Of a stretch of 13,686 nucleotides of DNA, positions 1-8,977 are shown piece by piece. The translations under genes and the position numbers were made by a program. This stretch comes from JBHJOF01 sp050330055 (GTDB lineage Bacteria > Pseudomonadota > Alphaproteobacteria > Kiloniellales > JAKSDN01), in NCBI GenBank assembly GCA_050330055.1, contig JBHJOF010000368.1:1-13686 (forward strand), written 5' to 3'. Each line of letters opens with the position of its first letter. The stretch's first letter is position 1. Under the pieces are notes generated by a model, which saw only the letters and a list, made by a program, of their open reading frames with translations, was not told the DNA's origin and made no database searches.

Positions 1-147
1 GCGGTCCACTTGGCGGTCAAGCCGGCGCCGCTGACCGACCGCCTGACGCTCGAGCTGGGTCGGCTGCAGCGGCTGCTCGGCCGGGACGCCCCTTCGGATG
101 ACAACCAGGACGGCGCGACGGATCCCCTGTCGCGGTGCCGCATGTAG
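1..147 (+). CDS. C-terminal fragment of a YlxR/DUF448-type RNA-binding protein (partial)
   Basis: Frame 1 is open from the window edge to a TAG at 145-147 and gives 48 residues, beginning AVHLAVKPAPLTDRL and ending with a short polar tail. The N-terminus lies outside the window. The assignment rests mainly on position. In alphaproteobacteria a DUF448 (YlxR) protein, often fused to an L7Ae-like domain, sits between nusA and infB. A C-terminus of the form 'VVHAAL.PG.LA.RF..E..RLA' fits this tail by recollection. The stop is 14 bases before the chosen infB start, so co-transcription with infB is likely. No catalytic or binding motif is visible in this fragment, so the family call is moderate at best. 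Confidence 0.5.
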   Translation, partial: AVHLAVKPAPLTDRLTLELGRLQRLLGRDAPSDDNQDGATDPLSRCRM

Positions 148-161
148 GCTGTTTGGACGAT

Positions 162-2738
<2,577 letters not shown>

Positions 2739-2798
2739 CGGCTGCGCGGCCTGACGGCGCTGGACTCTACGACTGGGCCGCACGAGGAACCATCGGCC

Positions 2799-3242
2799 AT
2801 GACCCGGAGTGGCGGCAGAGCGCCGAGCCAGCGCCAGCTACGCGTCGGCGAGGCACTGCGGCACGCGCTCGCGGCCGTGCTGACCCAGGGCGGATTCAAG
2901 GATCCCCTGCTCAGCGACGCTATGATCACGGTGACTGAGGTGCGGGTCAGCCCCGACCTGCGCGATGCCACGGCCTTCGTCACGCCTCTCGGCGGTGTCG
3001 CGCTCCAGGAGACGGTGGCGGCGCTCAACCGCGCGGCCGGCTTCATCCGCAGCCGCCTGGCGCCGGAGCTGGAGCTGCGCTTCCTGCCGCGCCTGAGCTT
3101 CCAGGCCGACCACTCCTTCGAGGACGCCATGCGGCTGCGCGCCGTCATGGCGCAGCCGCGCGTGCAGCAGGATCTGGCTGAGAACGACGATGATGCCGAT
3201 ACCAACGGCAGTATGGGGGAGGGCAACGGCCATGGCGCGTAG
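2799..3242 (+). CDS. rbfA: 30S ribosome-binding factor A
   Basis: RbfA is a KH-like protein that binds the 30S subunit and helps mature the 5' end of 16S rRNA. The 147-residue product shows the family pattern: an N-terminal helix with QLRVGEALRHALAAVL (about residues 12-29), then ITVTEVRVSPDLRDATAFV and a PLGG strand-loop region (about 44-67). The second half carries the conserved LRFLPRLSFQADHSFEDAMRL-type segment. The last 25 residues are acidic and Gly/Asn-rich, a plausible disordered tail. ATG 2799 is preceded by GAGGA at 2784-2788, about 10 bases upstream. The 3' end overlaps the truB start by 11 bases, which indicates translational coupling. Confidence 0.95.
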   Translation: MTRSGGRAPSQRQLRVGEALRHALAAVLTQGGFKDPLLSDAMITVTEVRVSPDLRDATAFVTPLGGVALQETVAALNRAAGFIRSRLAPELELRFLPRLSFQADHSFEDAMRLRAVMAQPRVQQDLAENDDDADTNGSMGEGNGHGA

Positions 3243-4158
3243 GCGCAAGGGCCAGGCGGTGCACGGCTGGCTGGTGATCGACAAGCCGAGCGGCCTGAGC
3301 TCGACCCAGGTGACCAGCCGGGCGCGGCGCCTGCTCGACGCCCAGAAGGTCGGCCACGGCGGCACACTCGACCCGCTGGCCACCGGCGTCCTGCCGCTCG
3401 CCTTCGGCGAGGCGACCAAGACCGTCGGCTACGTCATGGCCGGGCGCAAGAGCTACGGCTTCACCCTGCGCTGGGGCCAGGCCACCAGCACCGACGACAG
3501 CGAGGGCGAGGTGGTGGCCGAGCGGCCGGGCCGGCCCGAGCGGGCGGCGATCCTGGCCGCCCTGCCGCGCTTCCTGGGCGAGATCGAGCAGGTGCCGCCG
3601 GCCTACTCGGCGGTCAAGGTCGAGGGCCGCCGGGCCTACGACCTGGCCCGGGCCGAGGCCGCCTTCGACCTGGCGCCGCGCCGGGTCCGGGTCGACCGCT
3701 TCGAGCTGGTCGGCCAGGACGGTCCGGACCATGCCAGCTTCGAGGTCGAGTGCGGCAAGGGCTGCTATATGCGGGCCCTGGCGCGCGACCTGGGTGAGAC
3801 TCTGGGCACCGCCGCCCACATCGTGACCCTGCGCCGCAAGGCGGTCGGACCCTTTACCGAGGGCCATGCGATTTCGCTGGAATCCCTGGAGGCCCTGGGG
3901 CATAGTGCCGCCGCCCTGGAGCAGCTGCTCCCGGTCGAGGCCGCGCTGGACGACATCCCGGCACTGGCCCTGGCCGAAACCGAGGCGAGTCGCCTGCGTT
4001 GCGGGCAGGCCGTATCGCTGATCGCCCGTGCGAACCGCGATCGGATCCGAGATCTAACGCAAGGGGCCGTGGTGTGCGCCATGTCCGCCGGTCGTCCGGT
4101 GGCCCTGGCCCGCTTCGAGGCAGGCGCGTTGCGTCCGATCCGCGTATTGAACCTGTGA
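3232..4158 (+). CDS. truB: tRNA pseudouridine(55) synthase
   Basis: TruB isomerises U55 in the T-loop of tRNAs and also acts as a tRNA folding chaperone. The 308-residue product (E. coli TruB is 314) has the N-terminal WLVIDKPSGLSS motif and the catalytic loop GHGGTLDPLATGVLP, with the nucleophilic Asp at residue 47. It also has the PAYSAVKVEGRRAYDLAR motif and the GCYMRALARDLG motif of the TruB fold. The last ~70 residues resemble the C-terminal PUA-like region (LRCGQAVSL, then a strand-rich tail ending IRVLNL). I chose ATG 3232 over the in-frame ATG at 3190 because a strong Shine-Dalgarno sequence (GGGGGAGGG, 3215-3223) precedes it at proper spacing and because the protein starts just before the conserved domain. 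The start lies inside the end of rbfA. Confidence 0.96.
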   Translation: MARRRKGQAVHGWLVIDKPSGLSSTQVTSRARRLLDAQKVGHGGTLDPLATGVLPLAFGEATKTVGYVMAGRKSYGFTLRWGQATSTDDSEGEVVAERPGRPERAAILAALPRFLGEIEQVPPAYSAVKVEGRRAYDLARAEAAFDLAPRRVRVDRFELVGQDGPDHASFEVECGKGCYMRALARDLGETLGTAAHIVTLRRKAVGPFTEGHAISLESLEALGHSAAALEQLLPVEAALDDIPALALAETEASRLRCGQAVSLIARANRDRIRDLTQGAVVCAMSAGRPVALARFEAGALRPIRVLNL

Positions 4159-4177
4159 TGTCGAGGAAGAGAAGCCT

Positions 4178-4447
4178 ATGTCGATTACTGCCGAGCGCAA
4201 GGCCGAGCTCGTCTCGGGCTTCGCGACCCACGAGGGCGATACCGGTTCGCCGGAAGTTCAGGTCGCCATCCTGTCAGAGCGCATTGCCAATCTGACCGAG
4301 CACTTGAAGCAGCACAGCAAGGACTTTCACTCGCGCCGCGGCCTGCTGATCATGGTCGGCCAGCGTCGCCGCTTGCTGGACTATCTGAAGCGCAAGGACA
4401 GCGGGCGCTACGACAACCTGATCCAGCGCCTCGGGTTGCGCCGCTAA
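4178..4447 (+). CDS. rpsO: 30S ribosomal protein S15
   Basis: S15 is a primary 16S rRNA-binding protein of the 30S platform. The 89-residue product is exactly the usual family length. It contains the hallmark DTGSPEVQVAILSERI segment (residues 21-36), HSKDFHSRRGLLIMVGQRR and the ending LDYLKRKD...YDNLIQRLGLRR. It starts 19 bases after the truB stop and has a purine-rich ribosome-binding region (GAGGAAGAGAAG) from 4163 to 4174. In many bacteria S15 represses its own translation through a leader structure. I did not identify such a structure in this short truB-rpsO gap. Confidence 0.98.
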   Translation: MSITAERKAELVSGFATHEGDTGSPEVQVAILSERIANLTEHLKQHSKDFHSRRGLLIMVGQRRRLLDYLKRKDSGRYDNLIQRLGLRR

Positions 4448-4741
4448 GAGGCGCGCCCATGTCGACCGGTCGGCACGCAGCAGGGCGCCCCTGGGCGCAC
4501 TGCGTTCTGGGGCCCTACCGCAGGTCGCGGCGGGTGCCGGCGGCTGGCCGTACTGGGAGATGCATTCATCGAAATGGACGAGGTCGCGGCCGGCCGGCGC
4601 GATTCTTCGACAGGGCCGGGCCGGCGCAAAGGGCGCAGGTCGGCGCGGGCAATCCGCTGCCGACCGCCACGCTCTTTGCGCGGGTCCGGTCCCCATTTGC
4701 CAATCCGGGCAATCCGGCCGTTTTGGAAGGACTGAACCTCT
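4448..4741 (+). other. rpsO-pnp intergenic spacer
   Basis: These 294 G/C-rich bases separate rpsO from pnp. In E. coli the corresponding spacer carries a terminator, a pnp promoter and an RNase III-cleaved stem used for PNPase autoregulation. Here I can support one clear hairpin (4480-4503) and a tandem CAATCCGG pair at about 4700-4717. A good pnp ribosome-binding site (AAGGA, 4727-4731) also lies in it. I found no convincing -35/-10 pair. An arginine-rich open frame (4459-4761) runs through it but does not look like a gene. Confidence 0.6.
4480..4503 (+). other. Stem-loop between rpsO and pnp
   Basis: A 10-bp stem with one G/A mismatch closes a CCTG loop (arms GCAGGGCGCC and GGCGCACTGC). 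It begins 33 bases after the rpsO stop. No T-run follows, so it is not a canonical intrinsic terminator. A role as an mRNA 3'-end stabiliser, a weak attenuator or an RNase processing site is inferred from its position before pnp. Confidence 0.45.
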
Positions 4742-6856
4742 ATGTTCGAAATTCACCGTAAAGAGATCCAATGGGGCGGGCGTACGCTCACCCTCGAGGC
4801 GGGGCATATCGCCCGCCAGGCCGATGGCGCCGTCATGGTGCGCTACGGCGATACCCTGGTGCTCTGCACCGCGGTCGGCGCCAAGACCGCCAATCCGGGG
4901 CAGGACTTCTTCCCGCTCACCGTCCACTACCAGGAAAAGACCTTCGCGGCCGGCAAGATCCCCGGCGGCTTCTTCAAGCGCGAAGGCCGCCCGAGCGAGA
5001 AGGAGGTGCTGACCTCGCGCCTGATCGACCGGCCGATCCGGCCGCTCTTCGTCAAGGGCTACAAGAACGAGACCCAGGTCATCTGCACCGTGTTCAGCCA
5101 CGACCTGGAGAACGATCCCGACATCGTCGCCATGATCGGCGCCTCGGCGGCGCTGACCATCTCCGGCCTGCCGTTCCTCGGCCCGATCGCCGGCTGCCGC
5201 GTCGGCTACCGTGACGGCGAGTACCTGCTCAACCCGCGCATGGACGAACTGGCCGACTCCGAGCTCGACCTGGTGGTCGCCGGCACCCGCGAGGGCGTGC
5301 TGATGGTCGAGTCCGAGGCGGCGGAGCTGAGCGAGGAGGTCATGCTGGGCGCCGTCACCTTCGGGCACGAGCAGATGCAGGTGGTGATCGACGCGGTCAT
5401 CAGCCTGGCCGAGGCCTGCGCCAAGGAGCCGAGAGAGCTGGCGCCGCCGGCGCCGGAGCTGGAGAGCGTGCGCGACAAGCTGGCCAGCCAGTTCTCGGGC
5501 CAGCTCGCCGAGGCCTATCAGGAGCCGGACAAGAAGGCACGCCAGGACAAGGTGGCCGCGGTGCGCGAAGCCGCAAAGGAGCTGCTCGCGGAAAGCGAGG
5601 CCGAGCTGGCGGTGGCGCCCGAGGTGCTGAAGGAGCTGGAGAGCGACATCGTTCGCCAGAACGTGCTCAAGACCAAGAAGCGAATCGACGGCCGCGGCAC
5701 CAGCGACATCCGGCCGATCCAGGCCGAGGTCGGCCTGCTGCCGCGCACCCACGGCTCGGCGCTCTTCACCCGCGGCGAGACCCAGGCCCTGGTAACCACG
5801 ACGCTTGGCACCGGCCAGGACGAGCAGATCATCGACGCGCTCGAGGGCGAGTACCGCGAGCACTTCATGCTGCACTACAATTTCCCGCCCTACTCGGTGG
5901 GTGAGTCCAAGCGCATGATGCCTCCGGGGCGGCGCGAGGTCGGCCACGGCAAGCTCGCCTGGCGCGCCCTGCGCCCGCTGCTGCCGGCCAAGGACGCCTT
6001 CCCCTACACGATCCGCGTGGTCTCCGAGATCACCGAGTCGAACGGCTCCTCCTCGATGGCTACGGTCTGCGGCTCGTCGCTCGCCATGATGGACGCCGGC
6101 GTGCCGTTGAAGCGGCCGGTCGCCGGCATCGCCATGGGACTGATCAAGGAGGACGACGGCATCGCCGTGCTGTCCGACATCCTCGGCGACGAGGACCATC
6201 TGGGCGACATGGACTTCAAGGTGGCCGGCACCGAGGCCGGCGTCACCTCGCTGCAGATGGACATCAAGATCACCTCGATCACGGCCGCGATCATGAAGAC
6301 CGCTCTGGAGCAGGCGCGCGAAGGCCGGCTGCACATCCTGGGCGAGATGGGCCGCGCCATCAGCCAGCCGCGCGAGGGCCTGGCCGACACCGCGCCGCGC
6401 ATCACCGTGATCTCGATCCCGCGCGACAAGATCCGCGAGGTGATCGGCACCGGCGGCAAGGTGATCCGCGAGATCACCGAGACCACCGGCGCCAAGATCG
6501 ACATCGAGGACGACGGCACCATCAAGGTGGCGGCGACCGACCAGAGCAAGGCGCAGGCCGCGATCGACTGGATCTACGGCATCGTGGCCGAGCCCGAGGT
6601 CGGCAGGATCTACGACGGCAAGGTGGTCAAGGTGGTCGACTTCGGCGCCTTCGTGAACTTCCTCGGCAATCGTGACGGCCTGGTCCACATCTCCGAGCTG
6701 GCGCCGTATCGCGTCAAGACCGTCGGCGACGTGGTCAAGGAAGGCGACTTGGTCAAGGTCAAGTGCATCGGCGTCGACGACCGCGGCAAGGTCAAGCTGT
6801 CGATGAAGGTGGTCGACCAGCAGAGCGGTGCGGAGATCAAGGCGGCTGCCGGCTAA
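4742..6856 (+). CDS. pnp: Polyribonucleotide nucleotidyltransferase (PNPase)
   Basis: PNPase is a trimeric, phosphate-dependent 3'-5' exoribonuclease that degrades RNA and adds heteropolymeric tails. The 704-residue product has the full architecture. RNase PH domain 1 is near 10-210 and includes the FKREGRPSEKE and SRLIDRPIRPLF motifs. An all-helical linker lies at about 240-320, and RNase PH domain 2 runs to about 550. The catalytic stretch DILGDEDHLGDMDF begins at Asp479; Asp485 and Asp491 match E. coli Asp486 and Asp492. A KH domain has its GTGGK loop at 569-573, and an S1 domain begins near 620 (GRIYDGKVVKV...DGLVHISEL). ATG 4742 follows an AAGGA Shine-Dalgarno at 4727-4731. Pairing with rpsO is conserved in bacteria, and a strong terminator follows. 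Confidence 0.97.
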   Translation: MFEIHRKEIQWGGRTLTLEAGHIARQADGAVMVRYGDTLVLCTAVGAKTANPGQDFFPLTVHYQEKTFAAGKIPGGFFKREGRPSEKEVLTSRLIDRPIRPLFVKGYKNETQVICTVFSHDLENDPDIVAMIGASAALTISGLPFLGPIAGCRVGYRDGEYLLNPRMDELADSELDLVVAGTREGVLMVESEAAELSEEVMLGAVTFGHEQMQVVIDAVISLAEACAKEPRELAPPAPELESVRDKLASQFSGQLAEAYQEPDKKARQDKVAAVREAAKELLAESEAELAVAPEVLKELESDIVRQNVLKTKKRIDGRGTSDIRPIQAEVGLLPRTHGSALFTRGETQALVTTTLGTGQDEQIIDALEGEYREHFMLHYNFPPYSVGESKRMMPPGRREVGHGKLAWRALRPLLPAKDAFPYTIRVVSEITESNGSSSMATVCGSSLAMMDAGVPLKRPVAGIAMGLIKEDDGIAVLSDILGDEDHLGDMDFKVAGTEAGVTSLQMDIKITSITAAIMKTALEQAREGRLHILGEMGRAISQPREGLADTAPRITVISIPRDKIREVIGTGGKVIREITETTGAKIDIEDDGTIKVAATDQSKAQAAIDWIYGIVAEPEVGRIYDGKVVKVVDFGAFVNFLGNRDGLVHISELAPYRVKTVGDVVKEGDLVKVKCIGVDDRGKVKLSMKVVDQQSGAEIKAAAG

Positions 6857-6893
6857 GCGCCGGGCCGCCTGCTCCATACGGGGCCGGCCCCCC

Positions 6894-7700
6894 ATGTCCC
6901 GCGCCAACGCCCCCGGCGGTTCCGGGGGCGTTTTGCCGAGCGGCGGGGCTGCGGCCGCGCCTGGCTTCGCCCTGCCGAGCCTGATGGGCCACCGTGGCGC
7001 CGCCCTGCACGCGCCGGAGAACACGCTGGCCGGCTTACGCAAGGCGGCGGCCCTCGGGCTCTCCTGGGTCGAGTTCGACGTCATGCTGACCGGCGACGGC
7101 GTGCCGGTGCTGTTCCACGACGATTCGCTGAAGCGCATTACCGGGGTCCCCGCCCTGATGGCCGAGACGCCGCTGGCCCGCCTGGCCACGCTCGATGCCG
7201 GGCGCTGGTTCGGCGAAGCCTTTGCCGGCGAGCGCGTGCCGACCCTGGAGGCGGCGCTCGCGCTTCTGCTGAAGCTGGGCCTGCAGCCGAACGTCGAGAT
7301 CAAGCCGACGCCGGGGCGCGACGTGGAAACCGCCGTGGCGGCCATCGAGGTGCTGCAACGCTGCTGGCCGGCTGCGCGTCCGGCGCCCTTGATCAGCTCC
7401 TTCAACCGCATGAGCCTGGCTGCCGCCTGCGCACTGCGGCCAGATTGGCCGCGCGCCCTGGTCGCCTTCAAGGCGCCGGCGGATTGGGCGCTGGCGCTGC
7501 GCGCGCTCAAGTGCCGGGCCTTCCATCTCTCGGAGAAGCACCTGACCGGCAAGCTGGCCGCGAGGATCAAGGACGCGGGCTATCAGGTCGCCTGCTACAC
7601 GGTGAACGATCCACGACGCGCCGCCAAGCTGTCGGGCGGTCTGGTCGACTGCCTGATCAGCGACGCCCCCGACCGCATCGCCGCCGCGTTCGCGGGCTGA
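6894..7700 (+). CDS. Glycerophosphodiester phosphodiesterase family protein (start uncertain)
   Basis: The protein belongs to the GDPD TIM-barrel family, which hydrolyses glycerophosphodiesters to glycerol-3-phosphate and an alcohol. From ATG 6894 it has 268 residues. The first metal/catalytic motif GHRGAALHAPENT places His33, Arg34 and Glu42. EFDVMLTGDGVPVLFHDD gives Glu60, Asp62 and the second catalytic His75. NVEIKP, a YTVND motif and LISDAPDRI toward the end match the family. No signal peptide or membrane segment is visible, so it is probably cytoplasmic. The start is unclear. Residues 1-30 from ATG 6894 (Gly/Ala-rich) are encoded through the pnp terminator. ATG 6984 would give 238 residues but begins directly at GHRG and trims the first strand. 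TTG 6933 is another option. None has a convincing Shine-Dalgarno sequence. Confidence 0.88.
   Translation: MSRANAPGGSGGVLPSGGAAAAPGFALPSLMGHRGAALHAPENTLAGLRKAAALGLSWVEFDVMLTGDGVPVLFHDDSLKRITGVPALMAETPLARLATLDAGRWFGEAFAGERVPTLEAALALLLKLGLQPNVEIKPTPGRDVETAVAAIEVLQRCWPAARPAPLISSFNRMSLAAACALRPDWPRALVAFKAPADWALALRALKCRAFHLSEKHLTGKLAARIKDAGYQVACYTVNDPRRAAKLSGGLVDCLISDAPDRIAAAFAG
6906..6934 (+). terminator. Intrinsic terminator of the pnp transcript
   Basis: A perfect 11-bp stem (arms AACGCCCCCGG and CCGGGGGCGTT) closes a CGGTT loop, and the 3' arm runs into TTTT. It starts 49 bases after the pnp stop codon, which fits a Rho-independent terminator for the infB-pnp region. Oddly, it overlaps the most obvious ATG-initiated reading frame of the next gene. 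Confidence 0.85.
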
Positions 7701-7730
7701 TACGCCGTCTCGAATCCAGAGACCCATGGA

Positions 7731-7773
7731 CCATCCTTCGAGGCGCGTTCTTCGAACGCTCCTCAGGATGAGG
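7731..7773 (-). repeat. Palindromic dispersed repeat, family 1, copy A
   Basis: Read on the - strand, this copy starts CCTCATCCTGAGGAG and ends CCTCGAAGGATGG. It folds into a long hairpin: outer stem CATCCT/AGGATG, middle GAGG/CCTC after a 2-base bulge, one A/G mismatch, and inner stem GCGTTC/GAACGC around a GAA loop. Similar CCTCATCCTGAGGAG elements are, by recollection, widely dispersed in alphaproteobacterial genomes. Confidence 0.7.
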
Positions 7774-7801
7774 AATGGCGTTCTATATCAACAGCCTACC
7801 A

Positions 7802-7843
7802 CCTCATGCTGAGGAGCCGCGAAGCGGCGTCTCGAAGCATGGG
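7802..7843 (+). repeat. Palindromic dispersed repeat, family 1, copy B
   Basis: This copy is on the opposite strand to copy A. It starts CCTCATGCTGAGGAG and ends GTCTCGAAGCATGGG. The same fold forms with a different sequence: outer stem CATGCT/AGCATG, the same 2-base bulge and A/G mismatch, and inner stem GCCGC/GCGGC around a GAA loop. The differences from copy A are paired, so the fold is preserved. Confidence 0.7.
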
Positions 7844-7930
7844 CGGTCGGTCATGAATATCGGGACCTGGTATGAGTCGAAAAGGCGCTGACGCGCTTTC
7901 GCGCGCTCACCTGCGCAATGCCATTCTTTT

Positions 7931-7994
7931 CACCCTCCCCCTCCCACGCGCTGACGCGCGCGGGCCCCTCCCTCTCCCCTCAAGGGCGAGGGGA
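7931..7994 (+). repeat. Bipartite G/C-rich palindromic repeat, family 2, copy A
   Basis: The copy begins CACCCTCCCCCTCCC and consists of two hairpins in a row. The first has a 9-bp stem with one mismatch (CCCACGCGC/GCGCGCGGG) around a TGAC loop. The second has CCCTCTCCC paired to GGGCGAGGG with one mismatch. It is inverted relative to copy B; the two arms are separated by 20 bases. Confidence 0.65.
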
Positions 7995-8014
7995 CAAAAA
8001 GGCGCGCTCCAAAA

Positions 8015-8076
8015 TCCCTCTCCCTCGGAGGGGAGAGGGAGGGGCCCATCGCGTCAGCGATGGGAGGGTGAGGGTG
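8015..8076 (-). repeat. Bipartite G/C-rich palindromic repeat, family 2, copy B
   Basis: Read on the - strand it begins CACCCTCACCCTCCC and closely matches copy A. The first hairpin is a perfect 8-bp stem CCCATCGC/GCGATGGG with the same TGAC loop. The second is a perfect 9-bp stem CCCTCTCCC/GGGAGAGGG. It lies 28 bases beyond the fabI stop codon. Confidence 0.65.
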
Positions 8077-8079
8077 ACA

Positions 8080-8104
8080 GGAAAAGAAGGCCCGCGGAGC
8101 GGCC
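8080..8104 (-). terminator. Possible intrinsic terminator of fabI
   Basis: Immediately after the fabI TAG, the - strand reads GGCCGCTCCGCGGGCC followed by TTCTTTTCC. The stem is short and has a bulged G (GGCC/GGCC, then GC/GC, loop TCC), so the call is moderate. The adjacent family 2 repeat provides further strong hairpins that could help end transcription. Confidence 0.4.
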
Positions 8105-8977
8105 CTATTCCTCCGGGCCGTTCAGCTTGCCGGGAGAAGGGATGCCGACGATGTTGTAGCCGCAGTCGATGTGATGGATCTCGCCGGTGACCGCGGCGGA
8201 GAGGTCGGACAGCAGGTAGAGCGCCCCGGCGCCGATGTCCTCCAGCGAAACGCTGCGCGTCAGCGGCGCATGGGCGCGGCTCCAGCCGTAGACGAAGCGG
8301 GCGTCGCTGATCGCCGAGCCGGCGAGCGTGCGCATCGGTCCGGCCGAAATGGCGTTGACCCTTATGCCGGCGGGACCCAGGTCGGCGGCGAGATAGCGCA
8401 CGCTGGCCTCGAGCGCCGCCTTGGCCACGCCCATCACGTTGTAGTTCGGCGTCACCCGCTCGGCACCCAGATAGGACAGGGTCAGCAGACTGCCGTTGCC
8501 CTTCATCAGCGGCGCGGCGCGGCGCGCCAGCTCGGTGAAGGAGTAGCACGAGACCAGCAGCGTGCGGGCGAAGTTCTGCCGCGTGGTGTCGAGATAGCGG
8601 CCCTTGAGCTCGTCCTTGTCGGAATAGGCGATCGCGTGGACCACGAAGTCGAGGCCGTGCCAGCGTGACTCAAGCGTCGAAAGCAGGGTTTCGAGGTCCT
8701 GCGCGCTGTCGACGTCGCAGGGCAGCACGATGTCCGAGCCGAGCGACTCGGCGAGCGGCCTGACCCTCTTGGCGAAGGCCTCGCCCTGAAAGGTAAAGGC
8801 GAGCTCGGCGCCGTGCCGACGCAGCGTCTGGGCAATGCCCCAGGCGATCGAGTGGTCGTTGGCGACGCCCATGATCAGACCGCGCTTGCCGGCCATTAGG
8901 GCGGCCTGCGGGTCCCTGCGCGCCGGCGCCACCTCGGCCTGATCGGCCACCGGCCGGGCGATGCCGTCAGTCGCCAT
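8105..8977 (-). CDS. fabI: Enoyl-[acyl-carrier-protein] reductase (NADH), FabI type
   Basis: FabI catalyses the last reduction of each fatty-acid elongation cycle, trans-2-enoyl-ACP to acyl-ACP. The product is a short-chain dehydrogenase-like protein. It has the divergent FabI nucleotide-binding loop (GKRGLIMGVANDHSIAWG, residues 30-47) and the catalytic set Tyr169, Tyr179 and Lys186 (SYLGAE...NYNVMGVAK), equivalent to E. coli Tyr146, Tyr156 and Lys163. Start choice: ATG 8977 (290 aa) overlaps the end of fabB by 11 bases, suggesting coupling. ATG 8896 (263 aa, close to the 262 of E. coli) begins exactly at the conserved MAGKRG and is a real alternative. Ala117 occupies the place of E. coli Gly93 in the HSIGF segment. 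It is the last gene of the fabA-fabB-fabI operon. Confidence 0.95.
   Translation of the reverse strand: MATDGIARPVADQAEVAPARRDPQAALMAGKRGLIMGVANDHSIAWGIAQTLRRHGAELAFTFQGEAFAKRVRPLAESLGSDIVLPCDVDSAQDLETLLSTLESRWHGLDFVVHAIAYSDKDELKGRYLDTTRQNFARTLLVSCYSFTELARRAAPLMKGNGSLLTLSYLGAERVTPNYNVMGVAKAALEASVRYLAADLGPAGIRVNAISAGPMRTLAGSAISDARFVYGWSRAHAPLTRSVSLEDIGAGALYLLSDLSAAVTGEIHHIDCGYNIVGIPSPGKLNGPEE

Larger units (their letters stand above)
7701..8104. other. Repeat-filled convergent intergenic region (GDPD / fabI)
   Basis: This 404-base gap lies between two genes that point toward each other. I see no credible gene in it; its open frames are low-complexity translations of palindromic repeats. It holds two copies of one hairpin repeat (7731-7773, 7802-7843), two copies of a second bipartite G/C-rich repeat (7931-7994, 8015-8076), and a short extra GCGCTGACGCGC core at 7885-7896. 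A terminator-like stem abuts the fabI stop. The region probably ends both converging transcripts. Confidence 0.75.

Noticed and set aside
135..161. GTG at 135 as the infB start.
   Set aside because: It would overlap the upstream gene and add residues not typical of IF-2. ATG 162 begins the conserved N-terminus.
4459..4761. A 100-codon open frame in the rpsO-pnp spacer with GAGG upstream.
   Set aside because: The translation is arginine- and proline-rich without domain features, and it runs into the pnp start. It is better explained as structured non-coding spacer, though a leader peptide cannot be fully excluded.
4274..7570. A 1098-codon open frame on the - strand, opposite the end of rpsO, pnp and most of the GDPD gene.
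   Set aside because: It is a G/C-driven antisense shadow. Its translation is low-complexity (Asp/His/Leu/Arg-rich) with no recognisable domain, and it covers three well-supported genes on the other strand.
7921..8080. The repeated G/C-rich hairpins considered as a CRISPR array.
   Set aside because: There are only two facing copies of each repeat, with no regular direct repeats or spacers.
7872..8190. Two overlapping + strand frames of 90-95 codons beginning MSRKGAD... and MPFFSPS...
   Set aside because: They are translations of the palindromic repeats in the GDPD-fabI gap, and the second overlaps the fabI 3' end.
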